From: Paraburkholderia sabiae | GTDB lineage: Bacteria > Pseudomonadota > Gammaproteobacteria > Burkholderiales > Burkholderiaceae | DNA length: 64,000 nt | Direction: 5' to 3' | Assembly (NCBI RefSeq): GCF_030412785.1 | Contig: NZ_CP125296.1 | Location: forward strand, 744,001-808,000 | In this document: positions 54,579 through 62,511 of the stretch, piece by piece | Position numbering within the stretch: the stretch's first letter is position 1 | Layout of the letters: each line of letters begins with the position of its first letter | Program-made: the position numbers and the translations under genes | Notes under the pieces: model-generated | Told to the model about the DNA's origin: nothing | Seen by the model: only the letters and a program-made list of their open reading frames with translations | Databases searched by the model: none

Positions 54579-54680
54579 ATGGTGCGTGTCGATCCTCTGT
54601 GGATGCTGGCCGGCTGGATTGCGCTGGTCGCGATCAACATCGGACTGGCCATCGCCGTTTCGTTCAGCGGCGCGCTTTGA
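54579..54680 (+). CDS. Small single-helix membrane protein
   Basis: A 33-residue peptide: a short head (MVRVDPLWM) and one hydrophobic helix (LAGWIALVAINIGLAIAVSFSGAL). GGAGGG lies upstream of the ATG; an in-frame ATG at 54567 would add four residues. It sits in a 307-base gap between LysR and TetR genes that otherwise holds nothing clear. Real but minimal, or a chance frame. Confidence 0.42.
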   Translation: MVRVDPLWMLAGWIALVAINIGLAIAVSFSGAL

Positions 54681-54748
54681 TCTGCGTGTGACCCGTAGAA
54701 TAGTCCGTCGCCCGATTGGTGCGGCGCACGACTCTACAGGGAAACACA

Positions 54749-55360
54749 ATGAACGAGCGGTCATCGCCGAAGCGCTTGCGGCCCCGTAAAACACCGACCC
54801 AGTCGCGCTCGGAAGAGACGGTTGCAACGATCGTCGAGGCCGCGGCGCAGATTCTCGAAACGGAAGGTTTCGACGGATTCAACACGAACGCAGTGGCGGC
54901 GCGAGCGGGCGTGAGCATCGGTTCGCTCTATCAGTACTTTCCAGGCAAGGACGCATTGACGGTCGCGCTGATTCGCCGCGAAACGCAGCGCTTTCATGAA
55001 GACGTCTCCGTTGCGCTGACCTTGCGAAGCGCGAAGGCCGCGCTCGAATATCTGATCGGCGCGGCCGTGCGCCAGCAATTGCAGCGGCCGAGGCTGGCGC
55101 GGCTGCTCGATATCGAAGAAGGCCGCCCCGCAGTGCGCGGCGAAGTGGCCAAGCCGGAACTGGAACGCATGGCTACCGATATCATCCGGCGCGCAATCCC
55201 CCGACACGCGTATCCCGAAGTCGCGGCGGGCGATCTCTTCGCGATGGTCAAAGGCATGGTCGATGCCGCCGGCGAACGAGGCGAGACGGATATCGAATAC
55301 CTCGAATATCGCGTGCGCGCCGCGGTTTTCGGCTATCTGTCGAAGACGCGCGCACGCTGA
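54749..55360 (+). CDS. TetR/AcrR-family transcriptional regulator
   Basis: A 203-residue repressor: basic N terminus, helix-turn-helix (VEAAAQILETEGFDGFNTNAVAARAGVSIGSLYQYFPGKDALTVALIRRE) and an all-helical ligand domain. CAGGGA lies upstream of the ATG. Target gene not evident; the neighbouring VOC protein is 180 bases downstream. Confidence 0.9.
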   Translation: MNERSSPKRLRPRKTPTQSRSEETVATIVEAAAQILETEGFDGFNTNAVAARAGVSIGSLYQYFPGKDALTVALIRRETQRFHEDVSVALTLRSAKAALEYLIGAAVRQQLQRPRLARLLDIEEGRPAVRGEVAKPELERMATDIIRRAIPRHAYPEVAAGDLFAMVKGMVDAAGERGETDIEYLEYRVRAAVFGYLSKTRAR

Positions 55361-55540
55361 ATGTGAGCAAACGGATGTGCTGTAACGGGCAATGGTCGGT
55401 CAAACCGCTATACGTATGCGGGTTTTACGTGCCCCGAGATGCGTGCGCAATGCGAGTTGGCGAATGTGAGCATCTGCTTATATTCTGAAGTCCTCGGCGA
55501 GTGTGGCAAAGGGCCACCGCCAACGACAGAGAGACCGACG

Positions 55541-55948
55541 ATGACCGACATTACTCAAAGCATGAAGCTCAATCACCTGAGCTTCCCTTCCGCCGATACG
55601 GCCGCGACGGCCCGTTTCTTCGAACAGTATCTGGGCTTCACGATTGCAGGAACGTGGGAGCAGTCGTACATATTGAAGCGCCCCGGTTATGACGTGGTGA
55701 TCGATCACACCAGCAACGAAGTCCCCGTGTGGCCCGCGAATTTTCATATCGGCTTCGAACTGCCGAGCCTCGATGACGTTCACGCGCTGTACGAGCGTTT
55801 CAAGGCTGACGGTGTGCACATGGAGACGGAAGTCTTCAACAATGGACGCGGCTCGCGCTTCTTCTGCCGCGCGCCGGGCGGCGTGATGTTCGAGATGAAC
55901 ACGCGTCGCGATGCTGCGCCGGAATATCGCGGTACGTTCGATAACTGA
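55541..55948 (+). CDS. VOC-superfamily (glyoxalase-fold) protein
   Basis: A 135-residue protein: LNHLSFPSADTAATARFFEQYLGF with the first metal-ligand His, a central IGFELPSLDDVHALYERFKADGV and a closing GGVMFEMNTRRD with the last Glu ligand. Members are dioxygenases, glyoxalases or antibiotic-binding proteins. The start is the ATG at 55541 after AGAGAGA. Function not assignable. Confidence 0.82.
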   Translation: MTDITQSMKLNHLSFPSADTAATARFFEQYLGFTIAGTWEQSYILKRPGYDVVIDHTSNEVPVWPANFHIGFELPSLDDVHALYERFKADGVHMETEVFNNGRGSRFFCRAPGGVMFEMNTRRDAAPEYRGTFDN

Positions 55949-56028
55949 GTTTGCTTCGTCGTGTGCAGACGAAAAAGCAATTCAGATGATCAGGTATCCG
56001 ATGTGTTTAACCGTTAAATGGAATTCAC

Positions 56029-56304
56029 ATGACAAGCACACTGACCAGTATTCCGCTTGCGCCGCTGCTGGATCGTCTGTTCGACGAGGCGGCTTCCCTG
56101 TCACCGTCGACGAACCCGGCGGTCGCCGCGATTTCGCCCGAAGTGCTGAAGCTGATTGAAAGCCGTTTGAGGCCGGGTTCGCTGATCGTCGCGGACAACG
56201 CCGATTTCAGCCCCGACTATCTGGCGCGCGTGCGTTCGCCTGCAAACGGCTATCTGTCGACGGCAGTCAGCGACGACGTCGAGGTGTCGATGAGGCTTGG
56301 CTGA
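56029..56304 (+). pseudogene. O-methyltransferase remnant with internal deletion
   Basis: A 91-residue frame whose first half (TSTLTSIPLAPLLDRLFDEAASLSPSTNP) looks like the N terminus of a class I (catechol-type) O-methyltransferase. The second half (EVLKLIESRLRPGSLIVADNADFSPDYLARVRSPANGYLSTAV) matches the C-terminal third, with the family's LxPGGLIVADN strand. The ~110-130 middle residues that hold the SAM site are absent, while the frame remains open. Therefore it is very likely non-functional. Confidence 0.68.
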
Positions 56305-56350
56305 AGCGTGAGAGATGAAGCGTGAGAGATGAGGCGTGAGAGATGAAGCG
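56303..56350 (+). repeat. 14-base tandem repeat
   Basis: GAAGCGTGAGAGAT is repeated three times (third copy with one change) plus a partial fourth, starting at the stop codon of the O-methyltransferase remnant. It has no coding role and looks like slippage-prone junk. Confidence 0.85.
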
Positions 56351-56518
56351 GGCTGGCCGCTGCAGTACAAAACCGTGCACTTACGGACGCCAGGCTGGCA
56401 TTGATCGTGAGCTTGCATGCTCGTAGTTTTATGCAGGTACGCACAGAGATCACGTTACCGTTGCGCGCGTCAGGCCCGGCCTATGCGCTGCATCGGTATC
56501 GACGTAGCCAGGAGCAAC

Positions 56519-56695
56519 ATGATGATGACCGTACCCACGCTGATGTTTCTCATCGCGCTTTTCGCGCTAATCGTGGCCATGCACCGCGGCGTGGCCCGCA
56601 AGGCGGATGCGCGGCTTCGCGAACAGTTCGAGGCGCAAGGCCCACGCGGTGACGTCTCGCGCCTGATGATGCGCGAGTCGGGATATAGCGTCTGA
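56519..56695 (+). CDS. Small single-helix membrane protein
   Basis: A 58-residue protein: an N-terminal transmembrane helix (TVPTLMFLIALFALIVAMHRG) and a basic soluble tail ending MMRESGYSV. AGGAG stands five bases upstream of the ATG at 56519. Membrane-anchored with the tail in the cytoplasm by the positive-inside rule. No family recognised. Confidence 0.6.
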   Translation: MMMTVPTLMFLIALFALIVAMHRGVARKADARLREQFEAQGPRGDVSRLMMRESGYSV

Positions 56696-56829
56696 GTTTC
56701 TGCACAGCGCCCGGTATATCCTCTTTGTCCGCCAAAACACAGGTTCCAGCTGGCGGAGTTCCGTTAGGCCTCCTTGTGGCGTCTATGCTTGATCGGTGCA
56801 TTTGCACGATCCGAGCAAGGAGGTGTGTG

Positions 56830-57882
56830 ATGAGACCCGCGCTATGTGTCGCTGTCGTCGGCATGCTTTTCGCAGTCCCGCTGGCGCATGCCGAGTGCTC
56901 GCACGATACCGTCTTTCTCACGCTCGGCGATCAGATTCGCGGTTATTCAGCGCGCGCCAACGGCGCGACCGAACCGTGTCAGTTGCTGCAAGGGCCGCTC
57001 ACGACGCTGATGTCGGCAGGGGGGACGGCAATCGACAAAAAGGATGCCTTCCACGTTGCGCAGTTCGGCAACGATGCAGTCGACATCTTTCCGCGCAACG
57101 CCGAGGGCAATCAGCCACCCGGTCGCTCGTTCACGTTGCCGATGACAAATGATCTGCCCGGTATAGCGGTGGATTCACGCCTCAACGACTTCGTTCTGAG
57201 CGTACGTCCGTCGACGGCGGGCGTGATGGTCATTCCCGTTCACAGTTCCGGGCCGATACCGAATCCCGCCCGCATCAACGATCCGAACATCACTCACTAT
57301 CAGAGCGTCGCGATCGACGGCGACGACAATCTGCTGATTGCGGGTTATGACATACAGGGAACAGTGGTTATCGACACGTTCGGCACGAGCCGAAGCGTGA
57401 CCGCGCCACCGCTGCTGCGCAGCATCACAGGTCCCAAAACTGGCCTGTTTCCGGGCCGCAACGTCTTTTTCTCACAGATCGCTACGTCGATCGCTGTCGA
57501 TCCTCATACGGACGAATTGTTCGTCTACAACACGACGGCCGATGCAAGCCAGGTCCAGGTAAGCATTTTCGCTGCCAAGGCGAATGGCAACGTGAGCCCG
57601 CTACGGACAATCAGCGGTCCGGCAACGGAAATTGTCGGCCAAAGCTTGCCGCCGCCGGGCAACAGGATCGCCGTGTCCGCAGACGGACGTCTCTTCGTCG
57701 CCGTGCCGAACCGGCGCATTCTCGCGTTCGCGCCGGGAGCGAAGGGCAATGTGGCGCCGTCGCAGATTATCGAGGACTCCACCTCCGGTCCCGACTCTGC
57801 GGGATCGATCGCCGTCCGGTCGGGTCGACGCGAGCGACAGGATGACGACGGCTGCTGGAGGAACCCCGGATCTCCGCACTAG
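56830..57882 (+). CDS. Exported beta-propeller-like protein
   Basis: A 350-residue protein with a signal peptide (MRPALCVAVVGMLFAVPLAHAE) and strands of the ALDGDDNLLI/IAVDPHTDELFVYN/IAVSADGRLFVAV kind, typical of NHL or lactonase-like propellers. AAGGAGG precedes the ATG. The last ~20 residues (SGRRERQDDDGCWRNPGSPH) are basic and unlike the rest, as if a frameshift had changed the C terminus. No catalytic site recognised. Confidence 0.68.
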   Translation: MRPALCVAVVGMLFAVPLAHAECSHDTVFLTLGDQIRGYSARANGATEPCQLLQGPLTTLMSAGGTAIDKKDAFHVAQFGNDAVDIFPRNAEGNQPPGRSFTLPMTNDLPGIAVDSRLNDFVLSVRPSTAGVMVIPVHSSGPIPNPARINDPNITHYQSVAIDGDDNLLIAGYDIQGTVVIDTFGTSRSVTAPPLLRSITGPKTGLFPGRNVFFSQIATSIAVDPHTDELFVYNTTADASQVQVSIFAAKANGNVSPLRTISGPATEIVGQSLPPPGNRIAVSADGRLFVAVPNRRILAFAPGAKGNVAPSQIIEDSTSGPDSAGSIAVRSGRRERQDDDGCWRNPGSPH

Positions 57883-57896
57883 TCGCGGAATGTCCG

Positions 57897-58022
57897 CTAC
57901 TGAATCAGGCGCAGTTCGCTCAATCCACCGGCAATCTGATTGAAGATTTTTTGAAGCGCGGCGTTGTCGGGCGCGTGGAAGTAGTGCGCGGAATTATCGT
58001 CATTTGTTGCGCAAGCAATTAT
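57897..58022 (-). pseudogene. C-terminal fragment of a TadG-like pilus-assembly protein
   Basis: In the 187-base gap between the propeller gene and the SnoaL-like gene, the minus strand reads IIACATNDDNSAHYF, then DNAALQKIFNQIAGGLSELRLIQ and a stop. This is the characteristic last segment of TadG-like vWA proteins of Flp/Tad pilus loci (cysteine, Tyr-Phe, then a FxQIxxxLxxLRLxQ end). Nothing before it on that strand continues the gene; it is cut off about 47 bases before the SnoaL-like stop. Confidence 0.6.
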
Positions 58023-58069
58023 CAGAAAGAATCGGTCAAAAGTGCCATCGACTGGGAAGCAACAGAGGA

Positions 58070-58507
58070 TCAACTTAGGTCGAGTTGTTTTGGCAATTCG
58101 CCGAGTTGCCGGAACACCGAAAGCCAGTCTTCCAGATGCCATGTCTTTTCGATCAGATCGCCGCGCAACTGATGAAACGAATGAATGGCGAAACGCACTT
58201 CCTTCGATGTCGCCGCAATGCCCAACAGCTTGCCCGTTTGCGTGCCCGTCACCTCTGCCCGCACGCCGACGCGGTCGCCGTGTATCAGCAGATCGAGGAT
58301 GTGGATTTTCATGTCGGGCATCGCCGAAGCAATGTTCTCGAACATTTTGGTCATCTGTTCCGGACCGGGCGCTGCGCCAGCGGGCTCGGGCAGATATTGC
58401 CAGTCGGGCGTGACGACCTGGCGCAGCAGCGCCGTGTCCTTCGCCGAAAACGCGGCATAAAAGCGCTCGATCGTGTCACGTATCGTTTGTTCGCTGGCGA
58501 GGGACAT
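58070..58507 (-). CDS. SnoaL-like ester cyclase/NTF2-fold protein
   Basis: A 145-residue protein with the polyketide-cyclase SnoaL layout: IRDTIERFYAAFSAKDTALLRQVVTPDW, a PDMKIHILDLLIHGDRVGVRAEVTGTQTGKLLGI core and a C-terminal EDWLSVFRQLG. Such stand-alone proteins are widespread; activity unknown. The ATG at 58507 is preferred over 58549. Confidence 0.82.
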   Translation of the reverse strand: MSLASEQTIRDTIERFYAAFSAKDTALLRQVVTPDWQYLPEPAGAAPGPEQMTKMFENIASAMPDMKIHILDLLIHGDRVGVRAEVTGTQTGKLLGIAATSKEVRFAIHSFHQLRGDLIEKTWHLEDWLSVFRQLGELPKQLDLS

Positions 58508-58545
58508 GTGTGCGCTCCATAGATGGAAGGTGTGACACGTGCGTG

Positions 58546-58737
58546 TCATTCCCGGGTCGTCTTGCGCTCCTGGGGCAGCGGCTGCCGCTCGGCGCCGCGT
58601 TGCGTCGGCGCGCGCGTGCAGGCGTCGGGCGGTGTCGGATCGGCGACGTCGTTACAGCAGCATGCGTACACGGGAAACCCGTATGCGTTGGTGCGCACGA
58701 CAGTGGTGGGCCCGTGCAGCGGACAGATGGCGTTCAT
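58546..58737 (-). CDS. Small cysteine-containing hypothetical protein
   Basis: A 63-residue protein starting MNAICPLHGPTTVV with a CPLHG and a CCC motif near residue 27, suggesting metal binding, then a Pro/Arg-rich tail. GCAGGAGG stands just upstream of the ATG, a strong ribosome site. No family recognised. Confidence 0.58.
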   Translation of the reverse strand: MNAICPLHGPTTVVRTNAYGFPVYACCCNDVADPTPPDACTRAPTQRGAERQPLPQERKTTRE

Positions 58738-58813
58738 GGCGCCTCCTGCAAATCATCGGTCGATGCGGTCTATCGTACACGCGACGCGCGAGTTCAGCAG
58801 TCGAGCGGCGGGC

Positions 58814-59224
58814 TCACGGCATCCTGAACCGTGCGCGCGGAATCTCCGCGACGGCGGTGATCTCGATCATCAGATCCGGGTGATAGAGCCGTTCGATCTG
58901 CACGGTGGTCGTAACGGGATAAAGCGCGCTAAAAAACTCGGCACGGATATCGCCTGTCGCCATGAACGCTTCGATATCGGTTGCATAGTGGACAAGGGAG
59001 ATCACGTCTGTCATGTTGCCGCCCATCGCCGCGAGCACGTCGCGGATATTCTCGAGCACTTTGCGCACTTGCGCGCGCATGTCGCCGGGTCCCGTCACGC
59101 GACCGTCGATGTCGAGCGAAACCTGGCCCTTCAGATGAACGATCTGTCCGTCGCCTTGCACGACGGCCATGGAGAACGCACCGAACGGCTGCCACACGCC
59201 AGCAGGATTTATCGCATTGACCAT
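58814..59224 (-). CDS. RidA-family protein
   Basis: A 136-residue Rid-like protein: HLKGQVSLDIDGRVTGPGDMRAQVRKVLENIRDVLAAMGGNMTDVISLVHYATDI and the ending VQIERLYHPDLMIEITAVAEIPR. The strict PTRxxxEV motif of deaminase-active RidA is replaced by TTTVQIERL, with no Arg in the usual place, so imine deaminase activity is doubtful. It is divergent from a PhzF-like gene, starts 112 bases apart. Confidence 0.82.
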   Translation of the reverse strand: MVNAINPAGVWQPFGAFSMAVVQGDGQIVHLKGQVSLDIDGRVTGPGDMRAQVRKVLENIRDVLAAMGGNMTDVISLVHYATDIEAFMATGDIRAEFFSALYPVTTTVQIERLYHPDLMIEITAVAEIPRARFRMP

Positions 59225-59335
59225 GGTTCGTGCCGTTGGATGAAGGGGCGGCATATCGGCTGCCTTCAGGATAGAGTACGGGATATTTCGCGCTCCCCGC
59301 AATCCGACCGCAATCCAACAGCAATCCAATCGACC

Positions 59336-60136
59336 ATGAAAACCCATCGCATGCTGTGCTTCGGCCGTCACGACGAAAGCGGCAACGCGGCGCTCGTTGT
59401 CGAAGCATCGACACTCGCCGAACAGGAACGGCTGATGTTCGCTCGACAGCAGGACGCCAGCGCGACCGTGTTCATCGATGCGAACACGGCGGGCGATATG
59501 CAACTCGATTTCTACTACCCGCACGCGCGCAGCCCGCTATGCCTCCATGCGACCCTCGCGGCAAGCGCGGTGTTCTTTGAGCGCAACCCGCAGACGTCAA
59601 AGGTCCGGTTCGTGACGGGCATGCATCGGCAGACGCTCGACGTCGAGCGAATCGACGGGCTTATTTTCGTCGGCGTCAAAGCGCAGCGTTGCCCGGATCT
59701 GGCCGTCGATATCGCCGAAGTGGCTCAACTGCTTCGAATCGAAACGCGTGAGCTGAAGAGCGTGCCGCGACTCGCATCGGTTGGCAGCGCGAAGCTGCTG
59801 GTCGAGGTCGACGAGCCGTCCGTGCTCGCTGCACTGAACCCCGATCTGCACGGTATTTCGAACTGGAGCCGCGAGCACGGCGTGTCGGGCATGTACGCGT
59901 ATTGCCGCGTCGATGACGACGTCTATGCGGGCCGCAATTTCAATCACCTGGAGCCGCGTTTCGAAGATGCCGCGACGGGTGTGGCGGCGGGCGCGCTTGC
60001 GTTGTCGCTGGAGAGAAGCATCACGCTGCTGCAAGGCGACGCGCTCGGCCAGCCGTGCACGCTGCTGGCGCGCTATATGGACGGCGCTGTGCAAATCGGC
60101 GGCAGGGCAGTCAGACGCGAGACCAGCCCGGTTTAA
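59336..60136 (+). CDS. PhzF-family protein lacking the catalytic glutamate
   Basis: A 266-residue protein with the PhzF diaminopimelate-epimerase fold: GNAALVV near the N terminus, LHATLA (conserved His) and EDAATGVAAGALA in the second half. The family's usual S-E-T-x-F motif reads S-A-T-V-F, so the catalytic Glu of PhzF (E45) is Ala. It may be an isomerase of another mechanism or a binding protein. The start ATG overlaps no other gene. Confidence 0.8.
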   Translation: MKTHRMLCFGRHDESGNAALVVEASTLAEQERLMFARQQDASATVFIDANTAGDMQLDFYYPHARSPLCLHATLAASAVFFERNPQTSKVRFVTGMHRQTLDVERIDGLIFVGVKAQRCPDLAVDIAEVAQLLRIETRELKSVPRLASVGSAKLLVEVDEPSVLAALNPDLHGISNWSREHGVSGMYAYCRVDDDVYAGRNFNHLEPRFEDAATGVAAGALALSLERSITLLQGDALGQPCTLLARYMDGAVQIGGRAVRRETSPV

Positions 60137-61404
60137 TCTCGGCCATTAGCCGACGACAACGCCAGCCGCTTGCGCTGCAAAAACCGTCGCACAGCCGGAT
60201 CGCGTTCGAGGCCGATCGCGAGATCGTAGGCGCCAAGCGCTTCCGCCGTCGCGCCCGCTCGCGCGAGCAGATCGGCGCGCGCCGCCCAGTACGGCTGATA
60301 GTCGGCGAGACGCGGATCGTCCGCATACGGCGCAAGCGCATCGAGCGCCGCTTGCGGACCGTCACGCTCCGCCAGCGCGAGCGCGCGGTTCACGGCAACC
60401 ACAGGCGATGCCGCAATCGCGAGCAATGCATCGTAGAGTTGCACGACCTCGTCCCAGTTCGGACGACGCGTGCGGCAGCGATACACATGCGCCGACTGCA
60501 ACGCCGCTTCAAGCTGAAACCGCCCAATCGCATTGAACGCGTTTGCGCGCCTCAGCAACGCATCGGCGGCGTCGATCATCGGCGCGTTCCACGTCGACGG
60601 ATCCTGCGCCGACAGCGGCACATAGTCACCCGCTGCATCGCGACGTGCGTCGCAACGCGCTTGCGCATACAGCATCAACGCGAGCAGACCGAGCGTCTCG
60701 GGTTCATCGGGCAGCAGTTCGACGAGCAGATGCGCGAGAAACAACGCTTCGCCCGTCAGATCGCGCCGCTCCGTATCGCCGCCGACAGGATCGGTCCAGC
60801 CTTCCGCGTACGCTGCATAGACGGCTTCGAGCACGGCGGCCAGCCGGTCGGGCCATTCTTCGCGCTCGGGCACGCTGAACGGAATGCCCGCTTCGCGAAT
60901 CTTGTTCTTGGCCCGCACGAGGCGCTTGCCCATTGCGGCCGGCGAGGTCAGGAACGCGGACGCAATCGTCTTCGCTTCGAGTCCGAGCACGACCTGCAGC
61001 ATCAGTGGCGTGCGGATCGCGGCGTCGAGTGCAGGGTGCGTGCACGCGAACAGCAGTGCGAGCCGCCGGTCGGGCAACGCGCCGGCGTCGTGTTCGTCGA
61101 TCTCGTCGGTGAGAATCGCCAGCTGGTTCGCGACGTCGTCGCCGATGCGTCGATGACGCGCGCCGTCGATCGCCCGGCGGCGCGCGACCGTCATCAGCCA
61201 CGCTTCGGGATTCGCGGGACAGCCGCGCGCGGGCCAGTCGGCGAGCGCGGCTGCGAAGGCGTCGGCGAGTGCGTCTTCGGCGGCGGCGATGTCGCGCGTG
61301 CGCATCGCCAGCAGCGCGACGAGCTTGCCGTAACTGCGGCGCGCGACGGCCTCGGCGATCGCCTGCGCGGCGCCGTCAGCGTCGCGGCCGCCGGACGGGT
61401 TCAT
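60133..61404 (-). CDS. ECF sigma factor with TPR-like C-terminal extension (ECF42 type)
   Basis: The 423-residue protein has sigma region 2 (AVARRSYGKLVALLAMRTRDIAAAEDALADAFAAALADWPARGCPANPEAWLMTVARRRAID) and region 4 (LMLQVVLGLEAKTIASAFLTSPAAMGKRLVRAKNKIREAGI). A long helical C-terminal region (about 200 residues) follows. This layout and the DGPF/YCII partner define the ECF42 group, which has no anti-sigma factor. ATGA overlap with the partner gene. Its stop overlaps the PhzF-like stop by four bases. Confidence 0.88.
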   Translation of the reverse strand: MNPSGGRDADGAAQAIAEAVARRSYGKLVALLAMRTRDIAAAEDALADAFAAALADWPARGCPANPEAWLMTVARRRAIDGARHRRIGDDVANQLAILTDEIDEHDAGALPDRRLALLFACTHPALDAAIRTPLMLQVVLGLEAKTIASAFLTSPAAMGKRLVRAKNKIREAGIPFSVPEREEWPDRLAAVLEAVYAAYAEGWTDPVGGDTERRDLTGEALFLAHLLVELLPDEPETLGLLALMLYAQARCDARRDAAGDYVPLSAQDPSTWNAPMIDAADALLRRANAFNAIGRFQLEAALQSAHVYRCRTRRPNWDEVVQLYDALLAIAASPVVAVNRALALAERDGPQAALDALAPYADDPRLADYQPYWAARADLLARAGATAEALGAYDLAIGLERDPAVRRFLQRKRLALSSANGRD

Positions 61405-61772
61405 GCACCGGAAGGCGCGTCGTAAGGAGCCGTCCACACCGGGCGCACTTCCATCGCGCCGTGCGCCGCGCCGGGACAGCGCGACGCCCACGCGATCGCC
61501 GCGTCCAGGTTCGGCACGTCGATCAGGTAGTAGCCGGCAAGCTGTTCCTTCGAATCGGAGAACGGACCGTCGAGCACTTGCGGCTTGGTATCGACGAGGC
61601 GCACCGTGGTAGCCGAGTTCGACTGTTGCAGCCGGTTCGCGCCGACCAGCGCGCCCGCTTTTTTCAGCGATTCGGTGTACGCCTGATACGCCGCGACGCC
61701 TTGCTGCCGCTCGCTGTCCGTCATCTGGCTCCAGCGCGTTTCCTCGGAATAGATCATCAACAGATATTGCAT
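61401..61772 (-). CDS. YCII/DGPF-domain protein, partner of the ECF sigma factor
   Basis: A 123-residue YCII-related protein: MQYLLMIYSEETRW, AYTESLKKAGALVGANRLQ and the DGPFSDSKEQLAGYYLIDV motif that names the DGPF family, with a later AIAWASRCPGAAHGAMEVRPV. The start at 61772 follows GGAGG; an earlier ATG at 61787 lacks a site. DGPF proteins are thought to be part of ECF42 signalling or detoxification. Confidence 0.87.
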   Translation of the reverse strand: MQYLLMIYSEETRWSQMTDSERQQGVAAYQAYTESLKKAGALVGANRLQQSNSATTVRLVDTKPQVLDGPFSDSKEQLAGYYLIDVPNLDAAIAWASRCPGAAHGAMEVRPVWTAPYDAPSGA

Positions 61773-61894
61773 ATGAGCCTCCGTCATGGGGTTGAGGCGG
61801 GCGTTTGAATCGATCGAATCGGCCCGTCATCACATTGACGCTCGGGCCGCATGCTGACGGACAGGCGGCGTCGAAAAAAGTGCGCGCCGCGCGC

Positions 61895-62464
61895 TCAGGC
61901 CTTGCGCACGAGCACCACAGCGTACTTGCAGGTCCGCGCGCTTTCGTTCTTGAAAACGCAATCGCCCGGCGGGCCGAGTTCGAGGCAATCGCCCGCGCCC
62001 AGTTCATGCCGTTCGCCGCCTTCGATGAACACCAGTTCGCCGTCCAGCACCCAGATTAGCTGTTGCGAGTGCAGATACGCCGACGCGGGCATCGGAATTT
62101 CCGTCGACGGCGGCAAGTCGATCTCGACCAGATTCAGTGGCGACGCCGATTTCGGCGACACATGACGCCGCACGTAGCCGCTTTGCGGATCGACCCATAG
62201 CGGCTGATCGGCGAGCCGCAGCAGGCGTCCGTCTTCGAGTTCCGCGAGCGCCATCAGCGCCGACATGCTCATGCCGAACGCGCCCGCGAGCTTCGCCAGC
62301 AGGGACGCGGTCGGGCTGCTTTCGCCGCGCTCGACCTTGTGCACCATCGCCCGCGATACGCCGGATTTTTCTGCGAGACTGGTCAGCGACCAGCCGCGGC
62401 TTTCCCGCTCGGCACGAATACGGGCGCCGATACGCAGATCCACATTGTCTATTATATTGTCCAT
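61895..62464 (-). CDS. XRE-cupin transcriptional regulator
   Basis: A 189-residue regulator: XRE helix-turn-helix (IGARIRAERESRGWSLTSLAEKSGVSRAMVHKVERGESSPTASLLAKLAGAFGMSMSAL) followed by a C-terminal cupin (HSQQLIWVLDGELVFIEGGERHELGAGDCLELGPPGDCVF). It has no clear ribosome site and starts 47 bases from the divergent GNAT gene, so it likely represses that gene and itself. Confidence 0.9.
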   Translation of the reverse strand: MDNIIDNVDLRIGARIRAERESRGWSLTSLAEKSGVSRAMVHKVERGESSPTASLLAKLAGAFGMSMSALMALAELEDGRLLRLADQPLWVDPQSGYVRRHVSPKSASPLNLVEIDLPPSTEIPMPASAYLHSQQLIWVLDGELVFIEGGERHELGAGDCLELGPPGDCVFKNESARTCKYAVVLVRKA

Positions 62465-62483
62465 TGGTTATACTATAGTGGAC
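62459..62483. promoter_or_regulatory. Operator-like dyad between XRE and GNAT genes
   Basis: GTCCA (62459-62463) and TGGAC (62479-62483) form an inverted repeat across an AT-rich TTGGTTATACTATAG centre in the 47-base divergent gap. Two direct ATTGTC copies (62444-62449, 62456-62461) lie 12 bases apart and run into the XRE start. A good candidate for the regulator's own binding site. Confidence 0.45.
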
Positions 62484-62511
62484 GAATCAGGCGCTATCAA
62501 GGAGTCATCAA

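Noticed and set aside
58523..59335. Upstream extension of the PhzF-like frame
   Set aside because: It would overlap the divergent RidA gene completely; the ATG at 59336 begins the recognisable fold.
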